From Deltaproteobacteria bacterium (lineage in GTDB: Bacteria; Myxococcota_A; Polyangia; JACPQR01), in contig JACPQR010000093.1 in assembly GCA_016190375.1 (NCBI GenBank), forward strand, positions 1-64,000: a stretch of DNA of 64,000 nucleotides, written 5' to 3'. A program made the position numbers and the translations under genes. This document shows positions 25,904-34,891 of this stretch, piece after piece (the first letter of the stretch is position 1; each line of letters starts with the position of its first letter). The notes below the pieces were generated by a model, which made no database searches, had not been told where the DNA came from, and saw nothing but the letters and a program-made list of their open reading frames with translations.

Positions 25904-27328
25904 AAGATCGGCGCGGGGACTCTCGTGATGGGGGTCGTGCTCGCGGTCTCGGGGATCGTCGCCTGCTCGGTCGACCGCAGCCGGACGGCCGACCCGGCCG
26001 AGGTGCCGACGGCCTCGGCGCTCGGCTGCGCGGACGGACAGGTCGTCGAGTGGCGGGACGGCGCCTGGGCCTGCGCCACGCCCGCGGCGGGGGACTACTC
26101 CGCCTTCGGGTCGTGCCCGGAGGCGGGCGACAAGGTCGTCGGCGTCGACCCGGCGAGCGGCGAGGTGATCTGCTCGGCGGAATCGGAGAGCACGGACACG
26201 CTCGGCGAGCTCGCCTGCGCTGGAGGCCAGGTGCCGAAGTGGGACGGCGGCGCTGGCGAGTGGGGGTGCGGCGACGACCTTCAGACCGACCCCGAGACGG
26301 ACTCGCTCGCGGCGGTGGGCGCGTGCGCCGGCGGCCAGGTGCTGGAGTGGCAGGGCGGCGCGTGGGGGTGCGGCGAGGACGACGACACCGGGCTCGACCA
26401 GGCCGCCGTCGAGGCCATCGTCGCGAACAGCGGCTTCGCCTCGGAGGAGGCGCTCGCCGCGGTCGGTGCCGACGTCACGGCGGTCGAGGGCGAGGTCGAT
26501 GCCGCGCGGGGGGGCCAGGCGAGCCTCGACGCGCGCCTCCTGGCGATGGACGCGAGGATGGCGGCCATGGAGGCTCGTCTGGTCGTGCTGGAGGATGCGC
26601 TCTGCCCGCCAGGCTTCACGTACGCGCCGGCGGACGGCTACGACATCTGCACGCGGACGGTCGACTTCGGCGCCGGCGCCGTGACCGACGAGATGGCCAA
26701 GGTCGGTGACTTCTGGATCGACCGCTACGAGACGAGCACCTGTCCGGGCTCGGGCGGCCTCGGCGGCGTGTCGGGCGGCGACGAGAACGGCGGCGAGACG
26801 ACGGTGGCGGCGGCATGCTCGGTGGCGTCCGCGACGCCGCAGGGGAGCATCACCTGGTTCCAGGCGGCGCAGATGTGCGCCAACGCGGGCAAGCACCTGT
26901 GCACCAACGCCGAGTGGCAGACGGCAGCCTCGGGGACGCCGGACCCCGGCGCGACGACGGAAGAGGAGGAGTGCAACGTCTCCTCCGACGGGACGCCGGC
27001 GGCGACGGGCTCGCACACCGACTGCGTCAGCCGCTTCGGCGCGTACGACATGGCCGGCAACTTCTGGGAGTGGGTGGCCGACTGGCACGGCAAGGATTCG
27101 AGCACGAACGGCCTCACCAGCGGCGCGACCTACGGCAGCGACGCCATGTACGACGTCAGCCCGGCGGACAGCCAGGGCGTCGCGGGTCAGGACTTTCCGG
27201 CCGCGGCGCACCGCGGCGGCAGCTGGTTGGACGGGGCGGCCTCGGGCGCGTTCGCGCTCAACCTGGGCGGCGCGCCGTCGTGGTTGAGCGCGAACACCGG
27301 CGCGCGCTGCTGCGCAGGGGGGAGGTAG
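25868..27328 (+). CDS. Lipoprotein with C-terminal FGE/SUMF1-type fold (486 aa)
   Basis: The first ATG of a repeated start region is chosen because AGGAGGGG precedes it by about 5 nt; ATG 25898 is also possible. A lipobox (VSGIVAC) is followed by three Cys/Gly/Trp repeats (CADGQVVEWRDGAWAC, CAGGQVPKWDGG, CAGGQVLEWQGGAWGC), a short coiled coil, and a formylglycine-generating-enzyme-type domain (FWIDRYETS, CANAGKHLCTNAEWQTA, YDMAGNFWEWVADW, HRGGSW, GARCC). The paired redox cysteines of active FGEs are not in the usual place, so it is probably a binding or structural member. It is surface- or periplasm-exposed. Confidence 0.85.
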   Translation: MEMGVMEMGVMEKIGAGTLVMGVVLAVSGIVACSVDRSRTADPAEVPTASALGCADGQVVEWRDGAWACATPAAGDYSAFGSCPEAGDKVVGVDPASGEVICSAESESTDTLGELACAGGQVPKWDGGAGEWGCGDDLQTDPETDSLAAVGACAGGQVLEWQGGAWGCGEDDDTGLDQAAVEAIVANSGFASEEALAAVGADVTAVEGEVDAARGGQASLDARLLAMDARMAAMEARLVVLEDALCPPGFTYAPADGYDICTRTVDFGAGAVTDEMAKVGDFWIDRYETSTCPGSGGLGGVSGGDENGGETTVAAACSVASATPQGSITWFQAAQMCANAGKHLCTNAEWQTAASGTPDPGATTEEEECNVSSDGTPAATGSHTDCVSRFGAYDMAGNFWEWVADWHGKDSSTNGLTSGATYGSDAMYDVSPADSQGVAGQDFPAAAHRGGSWLDGAASGAFALNLGGAPSWLSANTGARCCAGGR

Positions 27329-27663
27329 TTGGCCTTCGGTCCTTCCATTCTTCGGTCCTTCGGCTCCGGCTTCTTCCGGAGGCTTCCGGAAACCGGTTGA
27401 CGCCTTCCGGAAGCCGGGATAGGCGGACCGCGTGAAGCGCACGTACACGCTGCGCTCCCTCGAGAGCTGACTGCCAACGGCTACCGGGGGCCGGGCTGGA
27501 TCCCACGCTTCGCGCGACCCGCCGGGGCGTGTCCATGACCGCCGCGCACGGCGGACCGATCCTGGAATTGGACGGGCCAGGGGAAGCTCGCGGTCACGTG
27601 GCAGAGTTGCGAGACCGGCCCCGAGAAAGCCGTGTCCGGCCCACGCTGCGTTGCCGCTGCCGC
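27329..27663. other. 335-bp convergent intergenic region
   Basis: It lies between the FGE-fold gene and the HigA-like antitoxin gene. It contains two copies of CTTCGGTCCTTC (27335-27358) and the hairpin described separately. Beyond about 27420 nothing was recognised. Confidence 0.55.
27381..27415. terminator. Hairpin between convergent genes
   Basis: A perfect 11-bp inverted repeat (GGCTTCCGGAA at 27381-27391 and TTCCGGAAGCC at 27405-27415) with a 13-nt loop lies just past the FGE-fold gene. No T run follows, so factor-independent termination is only possible. Confidence 0.4.
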
Positions 27664-27969
27664 CTACGCCGCGCGGCGGCGGATCGATCGGAGCGCGGCC
27701 TCGGGCTCGAGGTCCACGAGCATCAGGAGCGCGCGCGAGGGTCCCGCTGGACGACGGCGGCCCTGCTCCCAGTTCCGAATCGTAGCGACGCTGACCCCGC
27801 ACAGCGCCGCGAACTCTTCCTGGGTCAGGCGGAGCTTGCCACGGATGGTGCCGACGTCCGGCCCCCCAGGCCGCCGAACGTGCAGTCGCGCGTGTCTCGC
27901 TTCTCCGCGCGAATGCGCGATCGCGTCCTCGAGCCCCGCGCGAATCCGGTCGTAAGCCCGCTTGGTCAT
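27664..27969 (-). CDS. HTH antitoxin, HigA/NadS type (101 aa)
   Basis: An N-terminal segment (KRAYDRIRAGLEDAIAHSRGE) is followed by a helix-turn-helix of the XRE/HTH_3 type: IRGKLRLTQEEFAALCGVSV and ATIRNWEQGRRRP, about residues 40-75. It follows a RelE-type toxin gene with a 4-bp ATGA overlap and has its own ribosome binding site (GAGGAAGG). The toxin-first order is that of higBA systems. It should neutralise the toxin and repress the operon through the inverted repeat in the promoter. Confidence 0.9.
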   Translation of the reverse strand: MTKRAYDRIRAGLEDAIAHSRGEARHARLHVRRPGGPDVGTIRGKLRLTQEEFAALCGVSVATIRNWEQGRRRPAGPSRALLMLVDLEPEAALRSIRRRAA

Positions 27970-28313
27970 GCCTTCCTCCTTTCGTCGAGCAACTTCTCCA
28001 CGAGCCCTCGGAGCTGCCCGCGTTCCGCCGCGGACAGGTTTGCCTTCTCGTTCTTCGCGAAGCCTGCCAGCAGGTAGACCGGCATGCTCGCGTCGTGGAA
28101 GAAGTAGATGAGGCGGACGCCGCCGCTCTTTCCGGCGCTTCCCCGCCCGAAGCGGAGCTTCCGCACGCCGCCGGTGCCCTTGATCAGCGTTCCTCGGGCC
28201 GGGTTGGCCGCCAAGAGGTCGATGATCGCGTCGCGTTCCTCGTCGCTGAGCTTCTTGCGGGCCCACGCAAGATATGAGGAGGTCTCGGCGACTGCGATCA
28301 GCGGCCATGTCAC
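27966..28313 (-). CDS. RelE/HigB-type toxin (115 aa)
   Basis: The start is a GTG 6 nt downstream of a predicted -10 box. The core GTLIKGTGGVRKLRFGRG, then GGVRLIYFFHDASMPVYLLAGFAKNEK and a C-terminal helix LRGLVEKLL fit the RelE/ParE superfamily as seen in HigB and related mRNA interferases. The toxin precedes its HTH antitoxin and overlaps it by 4 bp. It probably cleaves mRNA on the ribosome when the antitoxin is degraded; activity is inferred from the family only. Confidence 0.9.
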   Translation of the reverse strand: MTWPLIAVAETSSYLAWARKKLSDEERDAIIDLLAANPARGTLIKGTGGVRKLRFGRGSAGKSGGVRLIYFFHDASMPVYLLAGFAKNEKANLSAAERGQLRGLVEKLLDERRKA

Positions 28314-28319
28314 CCGACC

Positions 28320-28348
28320 TGTATACGCCGCTGGCGTAGCTGCCGCAA
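28320..28348 (-). promoter_or_regulatory. Promoter and operator of the HigBA-type operon, predicted leaderless
   Basis: On the minus strand: -35 TTGCGG (28343-28348), 17-bp spacer, -10 TATACA (28320-28325), 6 nt, then the GTG start at 28313. An inverted repeat TACGCC-GCT-GGCGTA (28324-28338) covers the spacer and part of the -10 box, a likely antitoxin binding site. Confidence 0.65.
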
Positions 28349-28391
28349 GGCGCTCCGAGCAGGGCGCCGCGAGCGATGGATCTCCTCCCGC

Positions 28392-28494
28392 GCGGCGGCG
28401 CGTCGCGCGGGCGGTCCGGCCCGGTGCGCGCCGCCAGCCATCGGCCGCTCAGAGCCCGCGCATCGCGACGCGGCACTCGCGCGCGCTCGCGCTC
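28392..28494 (-). repeat. Intact copy of the gene-tail repeat, with candidate terminator hairpin
   Basis: This 103-bp stretch holds the last 15 codons of the large response-regulator gene and its downstream hairpin: 9-bp arms GGCGGCGCG (28394-28402) and CGCGCCGCC (28427-28435). A diverged copy lies at 21653-21755. The hairpin probably terminates the response-regulator transcript. Confidence 0.75.
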
Positions 28495-31238
28495 GTGCCA
28501 CCGACCTCGATGCAGCGCTGGAGCGACGCGCGAGCGTCGTCCCGCTGCCGCTTCATCTTCAGGACCCAGCCGCGCACGAGCCAGCCCTGCGCGTTCTGCG
28601 GGTTCGCCTCGGTCGCGCGCGTGGCCATCTGCAGCGCGTCGTCGTTGCGGTTGAGGCTCAAGTAGCAGAGTGACAGGGCGCTCATCGCGGCATCGCCTCG
28701 GGAGTTGGCGGCGATCGCGGCCTCGTACTCCTCGGCCGCCTGGCGGTAGCGGCCCCGTCGCGAGGCCGCGTCGCCCGCAGAGAGCCGCGCGTCGTAGTCC
28801 CCGCCGGCCGCCGGTGTCGGTTCGGGCTCGGCCGGCTCCTGCGCCTCGACGGGCTCGGTGGGCGCGGGCTCGGTGGGCGCGGGCTCGGCCGGCTCCTGCG
28901 CTTCGACGGGCTCGGTGGGCGCGGGCTCGGCCGGCTCCTGCGCCTCGACAGGCTCGGTGGGCGCGGGCTGGGTCGGCTCCTGCGCCTCTACGGGCTCGGT
29001 GGGCGCGGGCTCGGGAGCCTTGGCGGGTGCGGGCTCCTCAGGAGCTTGCTTCTCGCTCTCGCGGGCACGGCGCGACGGCGCGTCGTCCCGCCTGTCGGCC
29101 ATCGAGACCGGCTTGATCTCGACGTAGTTGCGGTAGATCTTGACGCCCGCCGCGCCGACTATCGCGAGAACGACCAGGCCGATCGCGAGGTAGATGGACT
29201 TCGGAAGCGGCTCGCGCTCGACCGGGCCCAGGTCGTACTCCGGCCCGAAGTGAGCGTTGTAGGTCTCGCTGGAGAAGAAGTGCTCCTCCTGCAGCTTCAT
29301 CGGCGGCGGAGTGAGGTCGGGCCCAGGGCTTCCCTCGGGCTCCTTGAGCGCCGCCACGGCGCCCGCACGCGGTAACGGCGTCCGGTCGGGCCCGGACTTG
29401 ATCGGGAGCGTGAGGACCTTGCCCGGCTCGCCGTCCCTTCGCCGGCCGAGGCGGGCGATGTCGGACTCGGATGGATCGCGCTCGAGAGGCGCCACCGTCG
29501 GCGCCGGGCTCTCCGCCGCCTTCTCCGTTCGCGGTTCAGCCGGAGCCGCCTCGGAGGTGGCCGCGGGCTCGGGCACCTGCTCCTTGGCCGCGGCTTCGGA
29601 CGCTGCCGGGACGGAGCTCGCGGGGGGAATGGACTCCTCACGCCGATGCGCGCGTTCCTTGCGCTTCCTCTTGCTCATTGACGACTCCTCCGGGTCGACC
29701 GCCCCTGCCTCGGCCGGCTCTTGCGTCACTTGCTCAGACTCCGTCGGGGCTCCGGTCTCCCCGAGATCCTCGACGACGACCGTCTTGCCCGCGCTCGCGA
29801 GCAGATCCGCGTCCGACGGCCTCCTTGGCTCCGGCGTCGGCCGTTCTTCCAGGGTTGGCGGCGCCGCTGGAAGACGCAAGGTAGGCGATCGAACCGGGCC
29901 ATCGACCTCCGTGACCACGCCCTGCGTGACAGCGGCAAGGCCCGCTTCGCCGCCCGGTGGGGCCTCCTCCAGCTCCGGCTCGAGGGGCAGAGTGCTTCGA
30001 ACCTCGCCTCCGCCGGCTGCCTCGCTCCCTCCCGCGGGCTCCGCCGCGACGATCGGCGCCGGAGCCTCGGGCTGCGGGGCGACGTCGGGCTCGGCGCCGC
30101 CGCTCGCACCGGAGGCGCCGGCCGCCTGCCGACTCGCGCTCTCGGTCCAGTCCCCTGGACCGACCGAGTCCTCCGCGGCCGGCACGACGGCGAGTGGCGC
30201 CGGCTCCTCGATCGGCTCGAGGTCGTCGGCCGATGCGAGCGTGATCTCCTGGTCCGTGTCGCGCCCCGCGGGGCCGTCAGCGCCAGTGGCCGAGTCCGGG
30301 CCGACCGCGAAGACGAGCCCCTCGAAGTACAGCTTCGAGACGATCGAGAGAGACGGCAGATCGCCGAACTCGCAGTCGTCCACGACCTGCATCAGCGTTC
30401 GCTTTCCGTCGAAGAGCCGAAGGATCGCGTTCACCTCGTCGGGGATCTCGCCCAGCCGATCCGCCAGGACGTGGTAGTCCACCTCGAAGACCGTCGTCAG
30501 GGGAGGGATCTGCTCGAGCAGGCGCCCCCACTCGTCGAGGCGCCGCATCCCCTCCATGAGCAGACCCTGAGAGGAGAGCTCGATCGCGTCGTCCCTGCGG
30601 ACCGGCCGGAACTCGATCTCGAAGTGGCCCTCGTTCCAGATGAGGAAGCGATACACCGCCTCGGCGCCGCGGAGCCGCCCGAGCTCTGCGTCGATCACCT
30701 TCCCGTCGCGGAAGAACACCGCCCCCGTCTGCCGGTCGTGCGTCAGGTGGATCACCCCTGACTTGCGGCTGATGTCGATGGTCTGGATCAGGTCGACGAT
30801 CCCCATGTCGCCGAGCGTCCCGGTGAACTTGGTCTTCGTCCCCCGCCGCTCGAGCCGCTCTCGCTCGCGCTTCTGCAAGAGGAGAGTCACGCGCGTGATG
30901 ATCTCCTTTATGTAGATCGGCTTGGTCAGGTAGTCCTCGACGCCCAGCTCGAGGCCGCGGATCTTGTCCTCGATCGACTTCTGGCTCGTGAGGAAGACGA
31001 ACGGCACGCTCTTGAGCTCGGGCTGCTCCTTGAGGCGCCGGCAGAACGCGAAGCCGTCCAGCTCCGGCATGCGCGTGTCGGAGATGATGAGGTCGGGTGG
31101 GCTGATCTGCACCTTCTCCAGCGCGTCGGAGCCGTTGACCGCGGTCGTCACCGAGAAGCCCGCCTTCTTCAGCGACACCTCGAGCACCCGCAGGCTCTTT
31201 GCGTCGGCGTCCACGACGAGGAGGTTTTGCTTGGCCAC
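28449..31238 (-). CDS. Response regulator with DUF4388, membrane helix and TPR domain (929 aa)
   Basis: The GTG start gives [15 protein letters not shown], a receiver domain (about 1-120) with [13 protein letters not shown] around the phosphorylated Asp and LTKPIY with the conserved Lys. DUF4388 (about 130-290; [27 protein letters not shown]...) follows. A disordered Pro/Ala/Glu region leads to one membrane helix (about 681-700), then a Pro/Glu/Thr repeat and a C-terminal TPR region ([15 protein letters not shown]). The chain thus spans the inner membrane with receiver inside and TPR probably outside, an unusual way to couple phosphorylation to the periplasm. No cognate histidine kinase is adjacent. 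Confidence 0.9.
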   Translation of the reverse strand: MAKQNLLVVDADAKSLRVLEVSLKKAGFSVTTAVNGSDALEKVQISPPDLIISDTRMPELDGFAFCRRLKEQPELKSVPFVFLTSQKSIEDKIRGLELGVEDYLTKPIYIKEIITRVTLLLQKRERERLERRGTKTKFTGTLGDMGIVDLIQTIDISRKSGVIHLTHDRQTGAVFFRDGKVIDAELGRLRGAEAVYRFLIWNEGHFEIEFRPVRRDDAIELSSQGLLMEGMRRLDEWGRLLEQIPPLTTVFEVDYHVLADRLGEIPDEVNAILRLFDGKRTLMQVVDDCEFGDLPSLSIVSKLYFEGLVFAVGPDSATGADGPAGRDTDQEITLASADDLEPIEEPAPLAVVPAAEDSVGPGDWTESASRQAAGASGASGGAEPDVAPQPEAPAPIVAAEPAGGSEAAGGGEVRSTLPLEPELEEAPPGGEAGLAAVTQGVVTEVDGPVRSPTLRLPAAPPTLEERPTPEPRRPSDADLLASAGKTVVVEDLGETGAPTESEQVTQEPAEAGAVDPEESSMSKRKRKERAHRREESIPPASSVPAASEAAAKEQVPEPAATSEAAPAEPRTEKAAESPAPTVAPLERDPSESDIARLGRRRDGEPGKVLTLPIKSGPDRTPLPRAGAVAALKEPEGSPGPDLTPPPMKLQEEHFFSSETYNAHFGPEYDLGPVEREPLPKSIYLAIGLVVLAIVGAAGVKIYRNYVEIKPVSMADRRDDAPSRRARESEKQAPEEPAPAKAPEPAPTEPVEAQEPTQPAPTEPVEAQEPAEPAPTEPVEAQEPAEPAPTEPAPTEPVEAQEPAEPEPTPAAGGDYDARLSAGDAASRRGRYRQAAEEYEAAIAANSRGDAAMSALSLCYLSLNRNDDALQMATRATEANPQNAQGWLVRGWVLKMKRQRDDARASLQRCIEVGGTSASARECRVAMRGL
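28831..29010 (-). repeat. 42-bp tandem coding repeat (Pro/Glu/Thr linker)
   Basis: About four units of a 14-residue motif, [14 protein letters not shown], lie between the membrane helix and the TPR region of the response-regulator protein. One unit has a short partial duplication. This is a flexible spacer prone to length change. Confidence 0.8.
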
Positions 31239-31438
31239 CGGAGCTCCTCGCGCGGGATCGGACGGAAGCACGTGAGGCCCGTCGTCCTGATCTCGGCTAA
31301 AAGTCTGCGTATTTTGGAAGACCGGCACCCGGGTGTCAAGCGACCGCACCTTGACGATTCCGGGGCCCGCGCTCCTTGACGGTCCGCCGAGCCAGGCGCT
31401 AAGGTACCCGCCGGTCAATTGGAAAACAGGAGAGCTCG

Positions 31439-31840
31439 ATGAGGATCTGCCTGGCGCTCTTCGGCGGCGTGGTGATGGCCCTCGCCATCGCCTGCTCGGA
31501 CGACGCGATGAAGGTGAAGCGCGTACACCCGAACTTCGCGTCGCTGCGTGGGGACGAGGACGTCCGCATCGAAGGCGAGGGGTTCCGGACCGACCTCGGG
31601 TACACCGTGTACTTCGGCACCCAGAAGGCCCTCTCCGTGATGGTCGAAGGCCCCAGCGCGCTCGTCGCGACCACTCCCGGGGTCGACGATCCGCAGCAGG
31701 TCGACGTCCGGATCGTGGCCGACAACGGCAAGACATTCCTCCTGAAGAAGGCGTTTCGCTACCTGGAGCCGAACGTGAATCCCGGCGACGTGTACGACCA
31801 GGTAAGCGCGAAGAAGCACCGCGCCCGCCAGCATCGCTGA
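31439..31840 (+). CDS. Small IPT/TIG-domain lipoprotein (133 aa)
   Basis: AGGAGAG lies 6 nt before the ATG. The signal peptide ends in lipobox LAIAC. The segment [24 protein letters not shown]...[10 protein letters not shown]...ALVATTPG...[10 protein letters not shown] is a complete IPT/TIG immunoglobulin-like domain, the type found in surface binding proteins. A short Lys/Arg/His-rich tail follows. It stands alone, convergent with the CAP-domain gene across 10 bp. Confidence 0.85.
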   Translation: MRICLALFGGVVMALAIACSDDAMKVKRVHPNFASLRGDEDVRIEGEGFRTDLGYTVYFGTQKALSVMVEGPSALVATTPGVDDPQQVDVRIVADNGKTFLLKKAFRYLEPNVNPGDVYDQVSAKKHRARQHR

Positions 31841-31850
31841 CGGCCTCCCG

Positions 31851-33440
31851 TCAGCGGGGCCAGGCCAGGACGACGATCGTCACGATCGCCCGGTGGCCGA
31901 TCTCCGGGTGGTCACCTTCCGCGATCCCCACGCCGACGACGCGGACGCCGGGCTCCATCAGCGGCTCCATCGCCGCCGTCTCCTCGAGCGAGCTCGTGGC
32001 TGCGAAGAGGACCGCGACGCGGCGATAGGCGAGGCCGAAGGGCTCCAGGGACTCGTTGAGCTCGTCGACCACCTCGCGCTGGTTCCTTCGCTCCTCGAAG
32101 AACCGCGTGACGGCCCTCCTGGCCATCGAAGACAGCCCGTCATCGGCCTCCGTGGCGGGAGCGCCAAGCCGGCCTCGGCGTTCGTTGATCAGGCGCAAGA
32201 GCTCGGGTGCGGCCGTGCGCGGATCCAGCGCCCGCGTGACTCGGGCGAATACCTGGGTCGCGAGGAACGCCTGCTCGCCGCCCTCGGGCTCGACGACGAC
32301 GCCGATGCCCGCGTGGGTCACCTCGCGCTGCAGCAGGTTCTGTCGATGGCCGGGGCTCAGCATCAACCGCTCGTGGATCTCGCGCGCCGAGTAGCCGCGA
32401 CCGATGTTCTCCAGGACGACCGGCGACTGGAAACCCGCGCGGGCAAGCCGGTCCGTGGTGCTGCCCGTCCGCTTCGACGTGTGCCCCACGAAGCCATGCG
32501 CGTGCATGTCCTCGCTGTGGGCGCGGGCGACCCGATCGAGCACGCCGAGGCGCTCGAGCGTCCCGAGCCCGCGGACCCTGCGTGCCTCGTTCGCCAGACG
32601 CAGGAGCTCCTCAGCGACCTCGTCGGCGGTCATTCCCGCGCCCGGGCTCGCGTCGTATGACAGGACGGCCGGCGGCTCGCGGCCGATCCAGATGGGGAAG
32701 TTGGCGAGGACCGTCACGCCCCGCTCCGAATCTCCGAGGACCTCCACCTGCATCCGACCCGGCCTGGGGCTGGCGGCGAGCTCGACGTCGAAGCCCGTCT
32801 GCTCGCCCCGGCCGGGCAACTGGCGCGTGCGGGAGTCGGAGTCAGTGACGACCACCCTCGCGCTGCGGAAGGGCGCGAGGATCCTGCCGCGGAGAGCCAC
32901 CGGTCGCCCCGCCGCGTGCGAGACGGGCAGCGGCTCGATCTCGCAGTAGCGCATCGACAGGAGCGCCAGGGCCCGGTATCCGCCCGGCACCTCCGCGACC
33001 GCCACGGCGACGCGGTTGTAGGGCTGCCGCGTGACCGAGCCGCGCATGGCGTCCTGGACGAGCTCCGCGAGGGCCGCCGGATCCGGGGCTTCGGCGACGA
33101 ACAGCGCGGGCTGGGGCTCGACGAGACCGTTCCATCGCGTGGCGAACTCCACGACCGCGCCCGGCGGCGTCTCGGCGCGTTCTCCGAGCATGCCGAGGAG
33201 CTGCCCGGCCAGGCGATGCAGCGGCTCGTCCGCGACGAGCGGCGGTGAGGTCAGCGCCGAGACCGAGGCGACCACGACCGCCTCGGCTCCGGCGGGCGTC
33301 CACGTCTCGCTGCCGATCTCGTAGCGCGGAGCTCTCGGCGTGGAAGGCGCCCACTCGGCCTGGCGCACGGCGCGGCGGCCGGCGACACGCGCCTGCGTGC
33401 CGCCGCAGCCGACCAGCAGAAGGACCGTGAGGAGCCTCAC
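31851..33440 (-). CDS. CAP/SCP-domain lipoprotein (529 aa)
   Basis: A GTG start opens a very short lipoprotein signal (VRLLTVLLLVGCGG). After a long N-terminal region, residues about 272-400 form a CAP (SCP/PR1) domain: LRLANEARRVRGLGTLE, VARAHSEDMHAHGFVGHTS, NIGRGYSAREIHERLMLSPG, HRQNLLQREVTHAGIGV. The two His and two Glu of the CAP cavity appear present. The roughly 120 residues after it are unrecognised. It follows the TPR gene by 16 bp and is probably co-transcribed with it. Confidence 0.85.
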   Translation of the reverse strand: MRLLTVLLLVGCGGTQARVAGRRAVRQAEWAPSTPRAPRYEIGSETWTPAGAEAVVVASVSALTSPPLVADEPLHRLAGQLLGMLGERAETPPGAVVEFATRWNGLVEPQPALFVAEAPDPAALAELVQDAMRGSVTRQPYNRVAVAVAEVPGGYRALALLSMRYCEIEPLPVSHAAGRPVALRGRILAPFRSARVVVTDSDSRTRQLPGRGEQTGFDVELAASPRPGRMQVEVLGDSERGVTVLANFPIWIGREPPAVLSYDASPGAGMTADEVAEELLRLANEARRVRGLGTLERLGVLDRVARAHSEDMHAHGFVGHTSKRTGSTTDRLARAGFQSPVVLENIGRGYSAREIHERLMLSPGHRQNLLQREVTHAGIGVVVEPEGGEQAFLATQVFARVTRALDPRTAAPELLRLINERRGRLGAPATEADDGLSSMARRAVTRFFEERRNQREVVDELNESLEPFGLAYRRVAVLFAATSSLEETAAMEPLMEPGVRVVGVGIAEGDHPEIGHRAIVTIVVLAWPR

Positions 33441-33456
33441 GGACCGCGAGACTACC

Positions 33457-34752
33457 TCAAAGCTGGCGCAGGCGCGCGAGCCGCTCGCGGACGCGGGCCG
33501 CGTCCTGGCTCGACAGCCGGCCGCGGCTCGCGGCCTCGTAGGAGCTGCGAGCGTGCGGCCAGTCCTGCATGTTCCAGTAGATGTCGCCGAGCGCGACGTG
33601 GGCGCGCGCCAGGTTGGCGTCAATCGCGAGGGCCCGCTGGAAGAAACCGATCGCGACGGTGTTCCGCCCTCGATCTCGCAGGATCTCGCCCGCTCTGACG
33701 AGCGGCAAGGGATCGGCCCTCATCAGGTCCGCGGCCTGCCGGAAGGTCTCGACGGCCTCGTCGACGCGGCTCGTGCGGGCCTGGATCTCGGCCAGCGTGA
33801 AGACCGCGCGAGGCAGGTTCGGGACCAGCTCGAGCGCGCGCTTCAGCGACGCCTCCGCGACCTCGTCCTGGCCGCCGACCGAGAAGAGCGCGAGCCCCAG
33901 CCCCTCGTGCGCGCCGCCCATGTTCGCCGCCAGCCGGATCGCCTCCTGGAAGCGGGCCGCCGCGTCCTGGCCGCGGCCGCAGCCCAGAAGGGCCGCTCCG
34001 AGCTCCATCTGCGCCTCGGCCCAGCCGGGTCGGATCTCGATCGCCCGAGAGAGAGACGCGATCGCGTCCTGACCTCGCCCGAGCGACTTGCCGAGCCGGT
34101 AGTGCGGCTCGGGCTCGTCCGGGGCGAGCTCGGCGGCCCGTCTGAACGAGGCGCTCGCGTCCTCGGTCCGATCCGAGTCCGAGAGGAGCAACCCCAGCCC
34201 GAGGTGGGGAAGGTACTCGTTCGGTGCGGCGCCGATCGCCTGCCGGTAACCCGCCTCGGCCTCCGCGACCTGGCTCAGCATCCGATGGCCCTCGGCCTTT
34301 CCGTAGAGCGCGATCGCGTTCTGCGGCTCGACCGCCAGCGTCTGGTCGAACTCGGCCGCTGCCGGCGAGCTGCGCCGCCAGACGAGGAAGGTCTGCCCCA
34401 TGCAGTTGTGCCCGAGCGGCCCGCGCTTGGTCGCGGACAGGAGCGCTCCGCACACCGTCTTCGCGGCCCGGTAGTCGCCCTCGTCGAAGAAGACGCGGGC
34501 CAGCTCGTACTGCGCCTCGGGCCAGCCACCTCGACGCGCATGCATCGCCCGCCGCAGCGTCGCGGCTGCGTCGTCGAAGTGCCCTGCGCGACGCTGCGCG
34601 ATCCCGAGGTCGAGGAGCGCCTGCGCGTCGCCGCCCTGCGCGCGCGCCCCGAGCTCCGCGAGGCGGCTCTCCTGGGCCGCCGCAGCGGCCGGGAGCCCGA
34701 CGATCGCGATCAAGAGGGCAGTGGGCCCAAGGGCTCGGTCTTGCAGCGCCAT
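33457..34752 (-). CDS. Exported TPR-repeat protein (431 aa)
   Basis: A signal peptide (ending PAAAAAQ) is followed by about ten tetratricopeptide repeats with the W-LG-Y-A-F-A-P spacing, for example EAQYELARVFFDEGDYRAAK, HLGLGLLLSDSDRTEDASAS and RAHVALGDIYWNMQDWPHAR. It is a periplasmic or secreted scaffold for protein-protein contact. It is divergent from the hybrid histidine kinase across 139 bp and upstream of the CAP lipoprotein. Specific partners are unknown. Confidence 0.85.
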   Translation of the reverse strand: MALQDRALGPTALLIAIVGLPAAAAAQESRLAELGARAQGGDAQALLDLGIAQRRAGHFDDAAATLRRAMHARRGGWPEAQYELARVFFDEGDYRAAKTVCGALLSATKRGPLGHNCMGQTFLVWRRSSPAAAEFDQTLAVEPQNAIALYGKAEGHRMLSQVAEAEAGYRQAIGAAPNEYLPHLGLGLLLSDSDRTEDASASFRRAAELAPDEPEPHYRLGKSLGRGQDAIASLSRAIEIRPGWAEAQMELGAALLGCGRGQDAAARFQEAIRLAANMGGAHEGLGLALFSVGGQDEVAEASLKRALELVPNLPRAVFTLAEIQARTSRVDEAVETFRQAADLMRADPLPLVRAGEILRDRGRNTVAIGFFQRALAIDANLARAHVALGDIYWNMQDWPHARSSYEAASRGRLSSQDAARVRERLARLRQL

Positions 34753-34891
34753 CTGGAGTTACCCCGCTATCTGGCCGCTATCTATCCCGCGCCGGGCAAT
34801 CGGTCAACGACCGGGGCAGCCTTCCCCACCTTGATTTCGTGGTTCGCGAACACATGAAAGGTGGACCGACCCCCGGGGGGGAGGTGGCGCG

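Noticed and set aside
26690..27320. Active formylglycine-generating enzyme
   Set aside because: The fold motifs are there, but the redox cysteine pair expected near the end is not recognisable and no sulfatase is nearby.
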